Below, piece after piece: positions 1 to 7,768 of a stretch of DNA of 64,000 nucleotides. The stretch covers positions 62,001 through 126,000 of the forward strand of contig NZ_JASFDV010000007.1 in assembly GCF_030766825.1 (NCBI RefSeq), read 5' to 3'. Position 1 is the stretch's first letter; each line of letters opens with the position of its first letter. Position numbers and translations under genes: made by a program. A model generated the notes under the pieces. The model had not been told where the DNA came from. It did not search any database and was given only the letters and a program-made list of their open reading frames with translations. This stretch comes from Nocardiopsis sp. CC223A. Its GTDB lineage: Bacteria > Actinomycetota > Actinomycetes > Streptosporangiales > Streptosporangiaceae.

Positions 1-638
1 ACGTGCTCTCCGGAATCCTGCGCCCCACCGCCGGCACCCTCACCTGGAAGGGCGGGCCCCCGCCCGGGCGCAAGCCCCACCACCTGGCCCGCGCCGGGAT
101 CGCCCGCACCTTCCAGGGGCTCAACCTCTTCCCGCTGATGACGGTCCTGGAGAACGTCGTCGCCGGGGCCGACCGCCTCGCCCGCGGCGGCCCCCTCTCC
201 CTGGTCACCGGCCTGGGCCGCCACCACCGCGACGAACACGAACTCCGCGAGCGCGCCCTGGCCGCGCTGGAGCGCTTCGGTGTGTCCGACAGCGCCCACC
301 GCCTGCCCGGCACCCTCCCCTACGGCGTCCAGAAGCAGGTCGCCCTCGCCCGCGCCTGCGTGTGCGACCCCGAGCTGCTGCTGCTCGACGAACCCGCGGG
401 CGGGCTGTCCGGCGGCCAGATGGACGAACTCGCCGCGCAGATCCGCGCCCTGGGCGAGGACATGGCCGTCGTCCTGGTCGAACACCACATGGACCTGGTG
501 ATGGAGGTCTGCGACCACATCGTCGTCCTCGACTTCGGCCGGGTCATCTCCACCGGCACCCCCGACGAGGTGCGCAACGACCCCCTGGTCACCCGCGCCT
601 ACCTGGGTACCGCCGACGACGAAGGGGCCGCCCGATGA
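1..638 (+). CDS. livG: Branched-chain amino acid-type ABC transporter ATPase, LivG-like (5' partial)
   Basis: This is the C-terminal part of a LivG-type ABC ATPase; the reading frame is open to the window edge, so the start and the Walker A loop lie upstream. Visible are the Q-loop region (ARTFQGLNLFP), a signature-like LPYGVQKQVALARA (the family usually has LSYGxQ), Walker B LLLLDEP and an H-loop in VLVEHHMDLVM. LivG proteins hydrolyse ATP on the cytoplasmic face to drive uptake of branched-chain amino acids or related amides. Its stop overlaps the next ATPase start (ATGA), and permeases and a binding lipoprotein follow, completing a HAAT-family importer. The true substrate cannot be told from sequence. 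Confidence 0.9.
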   Translation, partial: VLSGILRPTAGTLTWKGGPPPGRKPHHLARAGIARTFQGLNLFPLMTVLENVVAGADRLARGGPLSLVTGLGRHHRDEHELRERALAALERFGVSDSAHRLPGTLPYGVQKQVALARACVCDPELLLLDEPAGGLSGGQMDELAAQIRALGEDMAVVLVEHHMDLVMEVCDHIVVLDFGRVISTGTPDEVRNDPLVTRAYLGTADDEGAAR

Positions 639-1351
639 GCACCGAACTGCTTGAGGTCGTGGACCTGAGCGCCTCCTACGGCGCGGTCCGCGCCCTGGAC
701 GCCGTCTCCTTCACCGTTCCGGAACGCGGGTTCCGGGCCGTCCTGGGCGCCAACGGAGCCGGCAAGACCACCCTGTTGCGCACCCTCACCGGCCTGCACC
801 GCGCCGACGCGGGCCGGGTCCTGCTCGACGGCGAGGACATCACCCGGCTGCCCGCCGAACGTGTCATCACCCGGGGCCTGGCCCACGTCCCCGAGGGCGG
901 CGGCGTCATCACCGAACTGACCGTCGAGGAGAACCTGCGCCTGGGCGCGCTGTGGCGCTCCTCCCGGCGCGACCGCGCCACCGAGGCCGAGGTGCTGGAC
1001 CTGTTCCCGCCGCTGGTCGAACGCCTGGGCCGCTCCGCGGGCACCCTCTCCGGCGGCGAGCGCCAGATGCTCGCCATCGGCCGCGCCCTCATGGCCCGCC
1101 CCCGGGTGCTGCTGCTGGACGAACCCTCCCTGGGCCTGGCGCCCCTGGTCACCAAGCAGATCTTCACCCTCCTGCGCGACCTGCGCGAACGCACCGGGCT
1201 CACGGTCGTCCTGGTCGAGCAGAACGCCGCCGGGGCACTGGCCGCCACCGACAGCGGCGTCGTCCTCAACCAGGGACGGGTGGCCGTGGAGGGCCCCTCC
1301 ACGGACCTGCTCTCCGACGACCGCACGCGCCACGCCTACCTGGGCTTTTGA
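635..1351 (+). CDS. livF: Branched-chain amino acid-type ABC transporter ATPase, LivF-like
   Basis: A complete 238-residue ABC ATPase of the LivF class. Walker A GANGAGKT is at about residues 38-45, signature LSGGERQ at 138-144, Walker B LLLDEPSLGLAP around 159-170, and the H-loop is replaced by Q in VLVEQNAAGAL, which is usual for LivF. It pairs with the LivG-like ATPase, whose stop codon overlaps its ATG by four bases, suggesting translational coupling and a 1:1 heterodimer. It would power the two permeases encoded downstream. Length is normal for the family (about 235). Confidence 0.92.
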   Translation: MSTELLEVVDLSASYGAVRALDAVSFTVPERGFRAVLGANGAGKTTLLRTLTGLHRADAGRVLLDGEDITRLPAERVITRGLAHVPEGGGVITELTVEENLRLGALWRSSRRDRATEAEVLDLFPPLVERLGRSAGTLSGGERQMLAIGRALMARPRVLLLDEPSLGLAPLVTKQIFTLLRDLRERTGLTVVLVEQNAAGALAATDSGVVLNQGRVAVEGPSTDLLSDDRTRHAYLGF

Positions 1352-1376
1352 GCCCGGATCCCGAGGAGCACCCCCT

Positions 1377-2228
1377 ATGGACCACTTCGTCGACCTGACC
1401 CTGAGCGGACTGGCGTCCGGCGCGGTCTACGCCGCCCTGGCGCTGTCCCTGGTCATCATCTACCAGGCCACCCGCCTGGTGAACTTCGCGCAGCCCGCGA
1501 TCGCGCTGATCGCGGTCTACACCGCCGCCACCGTCGCCCCGCTCACCGGCTCCTACTGGGTCGGCTTCGTCGCCGCCCTCACCGTGGGCGCGGCCGCGGG
1601 CGCCCTGGTGGAGCGGTTCGTCGTCCGCCCCATCGCCCGGGTCTCCCAGCTCAACGGGATCATCGTCACCCTGGGCCTGCTCCTGGTCGCGCAGGGGGGC
1701 GTGGGCATGATCTGGGGCAACGAACAGCACGGATTCTCCTACGCCTTCGACTTCGTGGGGCGGCCGTCCCCGGCGGACGTGTTCGCCCTGGTCTCGGTGG
1801 CCGTCGTCGCCGCACTGCTGTTCTGCCTGTACCGCTTCACCCCGCTGGGGCTGCGCATGCGCGCCGCCGCGTTCCGCCCCGAGGCGGCCCGGCTCAGCGG
1901 GGTCAAGGTGGGGCTGATGCTCACCACCGGGTGGGCGATCTCCGCGCTCATCGCCTCCCTGGCGGGGATGCTCGCCGGACCGCCGTTCATCTCGCCCAAC
2001 GTGTTCGACATCGTCTTCGTCTACGGCATCACCGCGGCCGTGGTCGGCGGCCTGGACAACCCGTTCGGGGCGATCATCGGCGGCCTGCTGGTCGGCCTCG
2101 GCATGTCCTACGTGTCCGGCTACGCCGGCCCCGAGCTGGCCACCCTCACCGCCCTCGCCCTCGTCGTCCTCGTGCTCAGCGTGCGCCCCGACGGCATCCT
2201 GTCCCGCCCGACCGCGCGAAAGGTGTAG
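1377..2228 (+). CDS. livH: Branched-chain amino acid-type ABC transporter permease, LivH-like
   Basis: An integral membrane protein of 283 residues with about eight hydrophobic segments. It begins with the family-typical LSGLASGAVYAALALSLVIIY and carries the conserved VNFAQ motif (LivH: NFAHG-like) near residue 38, and the cytoplasmic coupling region RAAAFRPEAARLSGV around residue 160. A GAGGAG Shine-Dalgarno lies nine bases before the ATG. It forms half of the transmembrane pathway of the HAAT importer with the following LivM-like protein. The gap to livF is only 25 bases, so it is in the same operon. Confidence 0.9.
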   Translation: MDHFVDLTLSGLASGAVYAALALSLVIIYQATRLVNFAQPAIALIAVYTAATVAPLTGSYWVGFVAALTVGAAAGALVERFVVRPIARVSQLNGIIVTLGLLLVAQGGVGMIWGNEQHGFSYAFDFVGRPSPADVFALVSVAVVAALLFCLYRFTPLGLRMRAAAFRPEAARLSGVKVGLMLTTGWAISALIASLAGMLAGPPFISPNVFDIVFVYGITAAVVGGLDNPFGAIIGGLLVGLGMSYVSGYAGPELATLTALALVVLVLSVRPDGILSRPTARKV

Positions 2229-2230
2229 CC

Positions 2231-3307
2231 ATGTCCACGTCCGCCACCGAGCGCGAACCCCGCGCCGCCGAGAGCGCCCCGGACCGCGGGCGCACCCCGC
2301 GCCGGGGCTGGTCCGACCTGCCCTCCCCGCTGCGCCACCTGCTGTTCGCCGCCCTGGCGCTGGCCGCCGTCACCGGACTGCTCCTGGTCACCGGCGACCT
2401 CACCGCGCTGCGGATGGCCGCCGTCGGGTACACGATGCTGGCCGTCGCCGGGCTCCAGCTCCTCACCGGCGGCAGCGGCCAGGTGTCCCTGGGCCACGGC
2501 GCGTTCATGATGATCGGCGCCTACACGATGGCGCTGCTGGTGCTGAACCTGCCGATGCTCCCGCTGGCCGTGAACCTCGTACTCGTGGTGGCCGTGGCGG
2601 TGGTCGCCGGCATCGCCGTCGGCGCCGCCACCGCCCGCCTGCACGGCCCCTACCTGGCCGGTGCCACCCTCATCCTCGCCGTCGGCCTGCCCGGCCTGAC
2701 ACACCGCTACCACGAGGTGTTCGGCGGCAGCAACGGCCTCACCGTGCACACCGCCGGGGCGCCGCCCTTCCTCCAGGGGCTGGTGAGCGACAGCGAATGG
2801 AAGGCGCTGGTGGTGTGGACGGCCGTCGTCCTGGCCCTGGCCGTGCTGGCGACGATCTCCACGGGGCGGCTCGGCCGCCGGATGCGGACGGTCCGCGACG
2901 ACGAGACCGCCGCCGCCATGTCCGGGATCCCGGTCGGTGGCACCAAGGTCACCGCGTTCGTCATCGCCTCCGCGGCGGGGGGCCTGGCGGGCGGGCTCCA
3001 GGTGTACGTCCTGGGCACCGCCACCCCGAGCATGTTCACCCTCGCGCTGTCGCTGACCCTGCTCGCGGCCCTGGTCCTGGGCGGCATCGGCAGCATGTGG
3101 GGCGCCCTGTGGGCCGCCCTGGCCGTGGTCTACCTGGAGATCTGGCTCTCGGACGCCGTCCGCGCGTTCGACCTCAGCAAGGACGTGGAGAACAACCTGC
3201 CGATCGTGCTGTTCGGCGTGCTGCTCATCCTCGTCCTGCGGTTCCAGCCCCTCGGGCTGCACGGCATCCTCCAGCGGCTGCGCGCGCTCCTGCGCCGGGC
3301 CCGCTGA
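2231..3307 (+). CDS. livM: Branched-chain amino acid-type ABC transporter permease, LivM-like
   Basis: A 358-residue permease with a hydrophilic, Ala/Arg/Pro-rich N-terminal extension of about 35 residues and then around ten hydrophobic segments. Family motifs include SGQVSLGHGAFMMIGAY (the LivM SLGxxAFxxIGAY box, about residues 80-97) and the EAA-like coupling loop RMRTVRDDETAAAMSGIP near 215-235. The ATG is two bases after the livH stop and preceded by AAAGGTG. Start choice seems firm because the upstream in-frame extension would overlap livH. It is the second transmembrane subunit of the importer. Confidence 0.9.
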   Translation: MSTSATEREPRAAESAPDRGRTPRRGWSDLPSPLRHLLFAALALAAVTGLLLVTGDLTALRMAAVGYTMLAVAGLQLLTGGSGQVSLGHGAFMMIGAYTMALLVLNLPMLPLAVNLVLVVAVAVVAGIAVGAATARLHGPYLAGATLILAVGLPGLTHRYHEVFGGSNGLTVHTAGAPPFLQGLVSDSEWKALVVWTAVVLALAVLATISTGRLGRRMRTVRDDETAAAMSGIPVGGTKVTAFVIASAAGGLAGGLQVYVLGTATPSMFTLALSLTLLAALVLGGIGSMWGALWAALAVVYLEIWLSDAVRAFDLSKDVENNLPIVLFGVLLILVLRFQPLGLHGILQRLRALLRRAR

Positions 3308-3357
3308 CCCGCACCCGCTCATTCCGCACCGTACCCCCCCATCCGAAGGAGAACACC

Positions 3358-4689
3358 GTGCGCACCACGATGAACACGGCGAGGCGAGGCGCTCTGGCGG
3401 CCTCCCTGGCCCTGGCCCTGGCCGCCACCGCCTGCACCGGGGCCGGCGAAGTGACCGACTCGGAGGGCCCGGACCTGTCCGTGTCCACCGGCGTCACCGA
3501 CGACGCCATCGTCATCGGCACCCACCAGCCCCTCACCGGCCCCGCCGCGGCGGGCTACATGTCGATCTCCCGCGGTGCCGCCGCCGTCTTCGAGCACGTC
3601 AACGAGCAGGGCGGCATCCACGGCCGACAGATCGACTACCGGGTGGAGGACGACGGGTACGACCCCGCCAGGACCATCGACGTCACCCGGCAGCTGGTCA
3701 TCGAGGACGAGATCTTCGCGATGTTCGGGGGCCTGGGCACGCCCACCCACGGCGGCGTCGTCGACTACCTCAACGACGAGGGCGTCCCCGACGTGTTCCC
3801 CGCCTCCGGGGCCCTGTCCTGGAACAACGCCGAGGAACACCCCCTGACGTACGGCTGGCAGGTGGACTACACCAAGGAGGCCAAGATCCAGGGGGAGTAC
3901 ATCGTCGAGAACTTCCCCGGCCAGAACGTCGGCTACCTGTTCCAGAACGACGACGTCGGCGAGGACTCCCAGGAGGGGCTGGACCAGTACCTCACCGACG
4001 AGGTCGTCACCCGCCAGCACTACGAGTCCGAGGTCCCGGACCTGAGCGCCCAGGTCGCCGAGCTGAAGCGCTCCGACGCCGAGGTCGTGGTCTGCTCCTG
4101 CATCCCGGCCTTCGTCGCACTGGCCATGCTGGAGGCGGCGAGCAGCGGCTACGAGCCCCAGTGGGTCGTCTCCAGCATCGGCGGTGACACCGCGACCCTC
4201 CAGGGCCTGCTGGCGACGTTCACCGAGGGGACCGACGCCGAGGAGGTGCCGGCGGACGCCTTCCTGGACGAACTGATCATCACCAGCTACATGCCCCGCG
4301 TCGAGGACCCCGACGACGAGTGGGCGGCGTACTTCATCGACATCTACGAGGAGTACGGCGAGGGCGACCCCATCACCAACACCCACATCTACGGTATGAC
4401 CCAGGCCGTGATGTTCGCCCAGGTCCTGATGTCCGCCGGGCCCGACCTGACCCGGCAGGCGCTGATCGACGCACTGGAGGAGCAGGAGTGGCAGGGCCCC
4501 GGAGCGGTGCCGTTCTCCTCCTCCGGCGGCGACCACGGCGGCCACCAGGGCGCCTACATCGTCCAGTACCAGGAGGGCGGGAACATGGAGGTGCTCCAGG
4601 AGGCCCGGGTCACCGACCGCGACGGCGGCCCCATCGAGGAGGTCGACTTCACTCCGCTGTCCCCGGAGGAACTGGTCTTCCACGACTGA
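3358..4689 (+). CDS. HAAT-family substrate-binding lipoprotein of ABC importer
   Basis: A 443-residue type I periplasmic-binding-fold protein. The GTG start has AAGGAG six bases upstream. The N-terminus is a lipoprotein signal: positively charged MRTTMNTARRG, a hydrophobic core, and a lipobox LAATAC with lipidated Cys near residue 26. The mature protein opens with DDAIVIGTHQPLTGPAA, the standard beginning of Leu/Ile/Val-, amide- and urea-binding proteins. It would capture the ligand outside the membrane and deliver it to the LivHM-like permeases encoded just upstream. In the operon it comes last, followed by a strong hairpin terminator. Ligand identity (branched-chain amino acid, amide or other) is not resolved. 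Confidence 0.88.
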   Translation: MRTTMNTARRGALAASLALALAATACTGAGEVTDSEGPDLSVSTGVTDDAIVIGTHQPLTGPAAAGYMSISRGAAAVFEHVNEQGGIHGRQIDYRVEDDGYDPARTIDVTRQLVIEDEIFAMFGGLGTPTHGGVVDYLNDEGVPDVFPASGALSWNNAEEHPLTYGWQVDYTKEAKIQGEYIVENFPGQNVGYLFQNDDVGEDSQEGLDQYLTDEVVTRQHYESEVPDLSAQVAELKRSDAEVVVCSCIPAFVALAMLEAASSGYEPQWVVSSIGGDTATLQGLLATFTEGTDAEEVPADAFLDELIITSYMPRVEDPDDEWAAYFIDIYEEYGEGDPITNTHIYGMTQAVMFAQVLMSAGPDLTRQALIDALEEQEWQGPGAVPFSSSGGDHGGHQGAYIVQYQEGGNMEVLQEARVTDRDGGPIEEVDFTPLSPEELVFHD

Positions 4690-4744
4690 CGGAACTCGCA
4701 GAGCGGCGAGCACGGGCCGAAGCGGAGGCCCGAAGAAGTGATAA

Positions 4745-4784
4745 GGGGCGGCGCCCCGGGGAGGATCCCCCGGGGCGCCGCCCC
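4745..4784. terminator. Bidirectional rho-independent-like terminator
   Basis: A perfect 17-bp inverted repeat (4745-4761 and 4768-4784) with a six-base loop sits between the binding-protein gene and the convergent cutinase gene. There is no U-tract, as is usual in GC-rich actinomycetes. Confidence 0.8.
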
Positions 4785-4795
4785 GTTCGCACCGG

Positions 4796-5737
4796 TCAGG
4801 AACCGTGCGGGCAGGAGTCGCGGTAGTCGGAGAAGTCGGAGCCGAACCCGGTCCGCGGCGGCGGGCACAGGAACTGCTCGTAGCGGGTGTCATCGTCGAC
4901 GAACCGCTTCAGCCAGGAGATCGAGTAGCGGGCGATCACCGTGTTGGAGATGTTGGGGGCGAAGTGGCTCGCGCCGTCCAGCTCCAGGTAGGCCCGGTCC
5001 AGGGACGAGGGCAGGCTCTCGTAGAACGGGATGGAGTGGGTGCGGACCGAGGCGATGGTGTCGTTCTCGGCGCCGATGACGAGGGTGGGCACCTCGACGT
5101 CCGACCAGTTCTTCTGGAGGTGCCACGGGGTCAGCGGGATCGCCGCCTTCAGCTCGGGCCGGTCCTCGGCGATGGCGAGGGTGCCGCCGCCGCCCATGGA
5201 GTGCCCCATCACGGCCAGCCGGGAGCCGTCCACCCGGTCGGCGACCCGGCTGTCCTCGACGAGGTAGTCCAGGGCGGCGTCGATCTGGCGGCCGCGGCTG
5301 TCGGGCTGGTCGTAGCGGGTGATGGTGTCGATGGTGAACACCACGAAGCCCTGGGACGCGATGCGGTGCCCGTACCAGGACATGGAGGACTCGCTCGCGG
5401 TGTACCCGGGGGCGATCACCACACCGCCGAAGGTGCCCTCGCTGCGGTCGGTCGGGTAGTAGATGGTACCGCCGCCGAACCCGCTCACCAGGGAGGAGAC
5501 GTTGTCGGTGTCGGTGTCGAACGGGCCGCGCAGGGCGGTGACGCTCTGCTCGGTGGGGGCCGGGCCGCGCTCGTAGGGGTTGTCGGCGTGGGCGGGCGCC
5601 GCGGTCCCGGCCGCCACGGCGGTGGCCATCAGGACGGCCGCGGCCGTGCGGGCGGCCCACGACCGCAGTCGTCGCGGAGCGGGCGCGGTCGTGATATCGG
5701 GGGAATCGGGGGAAAGGGTCGTCGTATGCACGTTCAT
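4796..5737 (-). CDS. Secreted cutinase-like polyester hydrolase (PET-hydrolase type)
   Basis: A 313-residue precursor. The signal peptide runs to about residue 51 (AHA before DNPYERGP), the same mature start seen in Thermobifida cutinases (NPYERGP). The alpha/beta-hydrolase triad is visible: Ser180 in GHSMGGGG, Asp226 in GAENDTIA and His258 in GASHFAPN. Met181 next to the serine, Tyr112 in GYTAS and Trp206 in TPWHL correspond to the substrate-cleft residues of bacterial PET hydrolases, and Cys291/Cys309 match the C-terminal disulfide. The enzyme should hydrolyse cutin and other polyesters extracellularly; activity on PET is inferred from family similarity. RR at 22-23 leaves Tat export possible. 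The gene is monocistronic, ends at a shared hairpin with the upstream operon, and two ACCCGGGT boxes lie just before its start. Confidence 0.88.
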   Translation of the reverse strand: MNVHTTTLSPDSPDITTAPAPRRLRSWAARTAAAVLMATAVAAGTAAPAHADNPYERGPAPTEQSVTALRGPFDTDTDNVSSLVSGFGGGTIYYPTDRSEGTFGGVVIAPGYTASESSMSWYGHRIASQGFVVFTIDTITRYDQPDSRGRQIDAALDYLVEDSRVADRVDGSRLAVMGHSMGGGGTLAIAEDRPELKAAIPLTPWHLQKNWSDVEVPTLVIGAENDTIASVRTHSIPFYESLPSSLDRAYLELDGASHFAPNISNTVIARYSISWLKRFVDDDTRYEQFLCPPPRTGFGSDFSDYRDSCPHGS

Positions 5738-5752
5738 GCCTTTTCTGCGGGA

Positions 5753-5775
5753 ACCCGGGTCGGGGTGACCCGGGT
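5753..5775. promoter_or_regulatory. Tandem ACCCGGGT palindromes upstream of the cutinase gene
   Basis: Two identical 8-bp palindromes, ACCCGGGT at 5753-5760 and 5768-5775, lie 15 bp apart within a tandem duplication, 16 bases upstream of the cutinase ATG. The spacing would place them in the leader or core promoter. No regulator is known for this motif to me; an operator role is inference. The rest of 5738-6006 shows only AT-richer promoter-like sequence. Confidence 0.35.
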
Positions 5776-6006
5776 CGGGGGGACACGCCTCGCCGGCGTG
5801 CTTAGAAAAGGGATCACGTCCCGATCGGGTGCGAATGTACCCTGTAATTCGGGCGATTTCCCGCTTTCACTATCGTGTCCATCCGGTGAACGCGCATCCG
5901 TTGGATCACGGGTCGTGTGTTTCGGATTACTCCGAAGCATTCGGTTGTTCGATGCGAAAGGCGGTGATCGGGGTGCAATCCGGGCGGGGGCCGGTTTCGG
6001 GGGCGC

Positions 6007-7374
6007 TCACCGGCGCAGTGACCACCACCAGGCGAACAGCCGCCCGAGCAGGTCGTCCGACTCCTCCCGCGGCGCCTCCTCGGCGTCCGGCCCGGGGGCC
6101 GGTTCCGGGTCCGCGGCCGGTCGCGGACCCGGCTCGCCCGGGGTGAACTCCACGGGCAGGACGGCCAGCCCGCGCACGAACGGGGACGGCACCCGGCGCA
6201 GCAGGACCGGATCCACCGCCGGGCGCAGTCCCGCCAGGCGCTCGTGCAGGGCGCTCACCCCGGTCGCGGCGATCAGGCGGGCCAGCTCGCGGGCCGGGCA
6301 GGCGTGCGGGCCGGCGCCGAACATCAGGTGCGCCCGCGCCCCGCTCACCACGCCGGTCTCCTCGCGGCCGCGGCGCACCGCCGGATCGCGGTGCGCCGGG
6401 TCGAAGCCGATGAGCAGTGCGTCCCCGGCCCGCACCTCGGCGGCGCCGATCCGCACGTCCTGGAGGGCGAACCGGGCGGGCAGCACCTGGAACGGCGTGT
6501 CCGTCCACATCACGTGGTCGAGCAGTTCCCGGACGGAGAGCCGGGCGTCGGCGTGCGCGGCTCGGATGCGCTCGTCGGTGAGCAGGGTGTGCATGGTGTT
6601 GCCGATGAGGTGGGTGGTGGGCAGGTGGCCCGCGCTGTTCATCAGCGCCGCCTGGTGCGCCACCTCGTGGTCGGTCAGCCCGTTGGCGTGTTCCAGCATC
6701 CACGACGCCAGGTCGTGCCCGGGTGCGCTGCGTTTGCGGGCGACCAGTCCCGCGAAGTACTGCTGGATGCGGACGACCGCGTCCTCGGCCCTGCGGGCGT
6801 CGTCTCCGAAGACGACCCCGGTGAGGTCGCCGAGCATGTGCCCGTAACCGTCGGGCAGTCCGTACAGCCGGTTGAGCACCAGGACCGGGAGCGGGTCGGC
6901 GAACCCGCCGATGAGGTCGGCCTCGCCGTCGGCGATGAACGCGTCGATGAGGCCGTCGGCGATCCGGCGCACGTCGCGGGCGGCGGCGGCCATGTCCACC
7001 CGGGACAGGGCGGACACGATCGGAGTGCGCAGCCGGGTGTGCTCGGCGTCGTCGGCGTACAGGACGTTGGGCCGCCAGGACAGGGTGGGCCGGGCCGCGG
7101 ACAGGTCGACGCGGCCCTCGATCACCTCGCGCCATCTGCGGGTGTCGCGGGAGAACAGGTGCGGGCTCTGGAGGACCGTGAGGTTCTCGCGATAGCCCAG
7201 CAGGAGCCAGGCGCGGACCCCCGGCTCCAGTTCCACCGCGGCCACCGGGCCGTGGCGTTCGCGCAGCTCGTCCCAGAGGGAGTCGCGCCCGGTGTCGGGG
7301 GTGGGGCCGTAGAGGCGGGGAAGGTCGGCCGGGCGGCCGCAGGCGGCCTCCCCGTCGGAGGAACGGGTGGTCAT
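6007..7374 (-). CDS. Cytochrome P450, CYP157-like, lacking ExxR
   Basis: A 455-residue soluble bacterial P450 when started at MTTRSSDG (7374). The heme-thiolate loop FGAGPHACPARE is present with the Cys ligand, and an I-helix SAGHLPTTH carries the acid/alcohol-type oxygen-activation region. The K-helix ExxR motif is not evident: the region reads LLDHVMWTDTPFQVLP, followed by the usual PARFA. Streptomyces CYP157 enzymes are known to replace ExxR with EQSLW-like sequence, and this looks similar. It would need a ferredoxin and reductase, none of which is adjacent. The gene stands alone, 269 bases upstream of the cutinase gene on the same strand. An upstream in-frame ATG at 7527 exists, but the extension is low-complexity. 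Substrate is unknown. Confidence 0.8.
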   Translation of the reverse strand: MTTRSSDGEAACGRPADLPRLYGPTPDTGRDSLWDELRERHGPVAAVELEPGVRAWLLLGYRENLTVLQSPHLFSRDTRRWREVIEGRVDLSAARPTLSWRPNVLYADDAEHTRLRTPIVSALSRVDMAAAARDVRRIADGLIDAFIADGEADLIGGFADPLPVLVLNRLYGLPDGYGHMLGDLTGVVFGDDARRAEDAVVRIQQYFAGLVARKRSAPGHDLASWMLEHANGLTDHEVAHQAALMNSAGHLPTTHLIGNTMHTLLTDERIRAAHADARLSVRELLDHVMWTDTPFQVLPARFALQDVRIGAAEVRAGDALLIGFDPAHRDPAVRRGREETGVVSGARAHLMFGAGPHACPARELARLIAATGVSALHERLAGLRPAVDPVLLRRVPSPFVRGLAVLPVEFTPGEPGPRPAADPEPAPGPDAEEAPREESDDLLGRLFAWWWSLRR

Positions 7375-7768
7375 CGGGTGCGCGGTGCCCGCGGAGGCAG
7401 GGGCCGCTTCCCTCCCTTCGGGAACGGGGTGTGCGTGCACGGGGCGGGGACACGCGAACGGCGCGCGGGCGCGGAACGGAGCGTCCGATGGCGGGAAGGG
7501 GCGGTGGCCGACGGCCTGAGCGTGCATTCTAGGAGCCGCGCGCGGCTTTTTTCAATGACTTCGAAAAAATGCGGACGGTGACTCGTTGCATTGTTTGATA
7601 AAAGGCGCATGAGGTGACTGAAGCGACCTTTCTCGCGAATGTCGCGAAAGGTCGCCGACGGGCCGTGCCCGGGGCAGCATGGCACACCCGGGCGACAATC
7701 CGGTGGGCCCCCTCCGAGGCGTTCTCCCGAGGCGCGTTTTGTCGGTGTCGACCCGTAGTGTTCTTGTT
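7375..7768. promoter_or_regulatory. Divergent control region with a 33-bp palindrome
   Basis: This stretch separates the P450 gene from the SWIM operon and should hold both promoters. At 7623-7655 it contains an imperfect palindrome: GCGACCTTT, a two-base bulge, CGCGA, ATG, TCGCG, AAAGGTCGC. It can form an operator or an RNA stem-loop. The local sequence at 7545-7620 is unusually AT-rich for the window, consistent with promoters. Confidence 0.45.

Noticed and set aside
6007-7374. P450 as part of a secondary-metabolite cluster
   Set aside because: No polyketide, peptide, terpene or tailoring genes are adjacent; neighbours are a cutinase and the SWIM operon.
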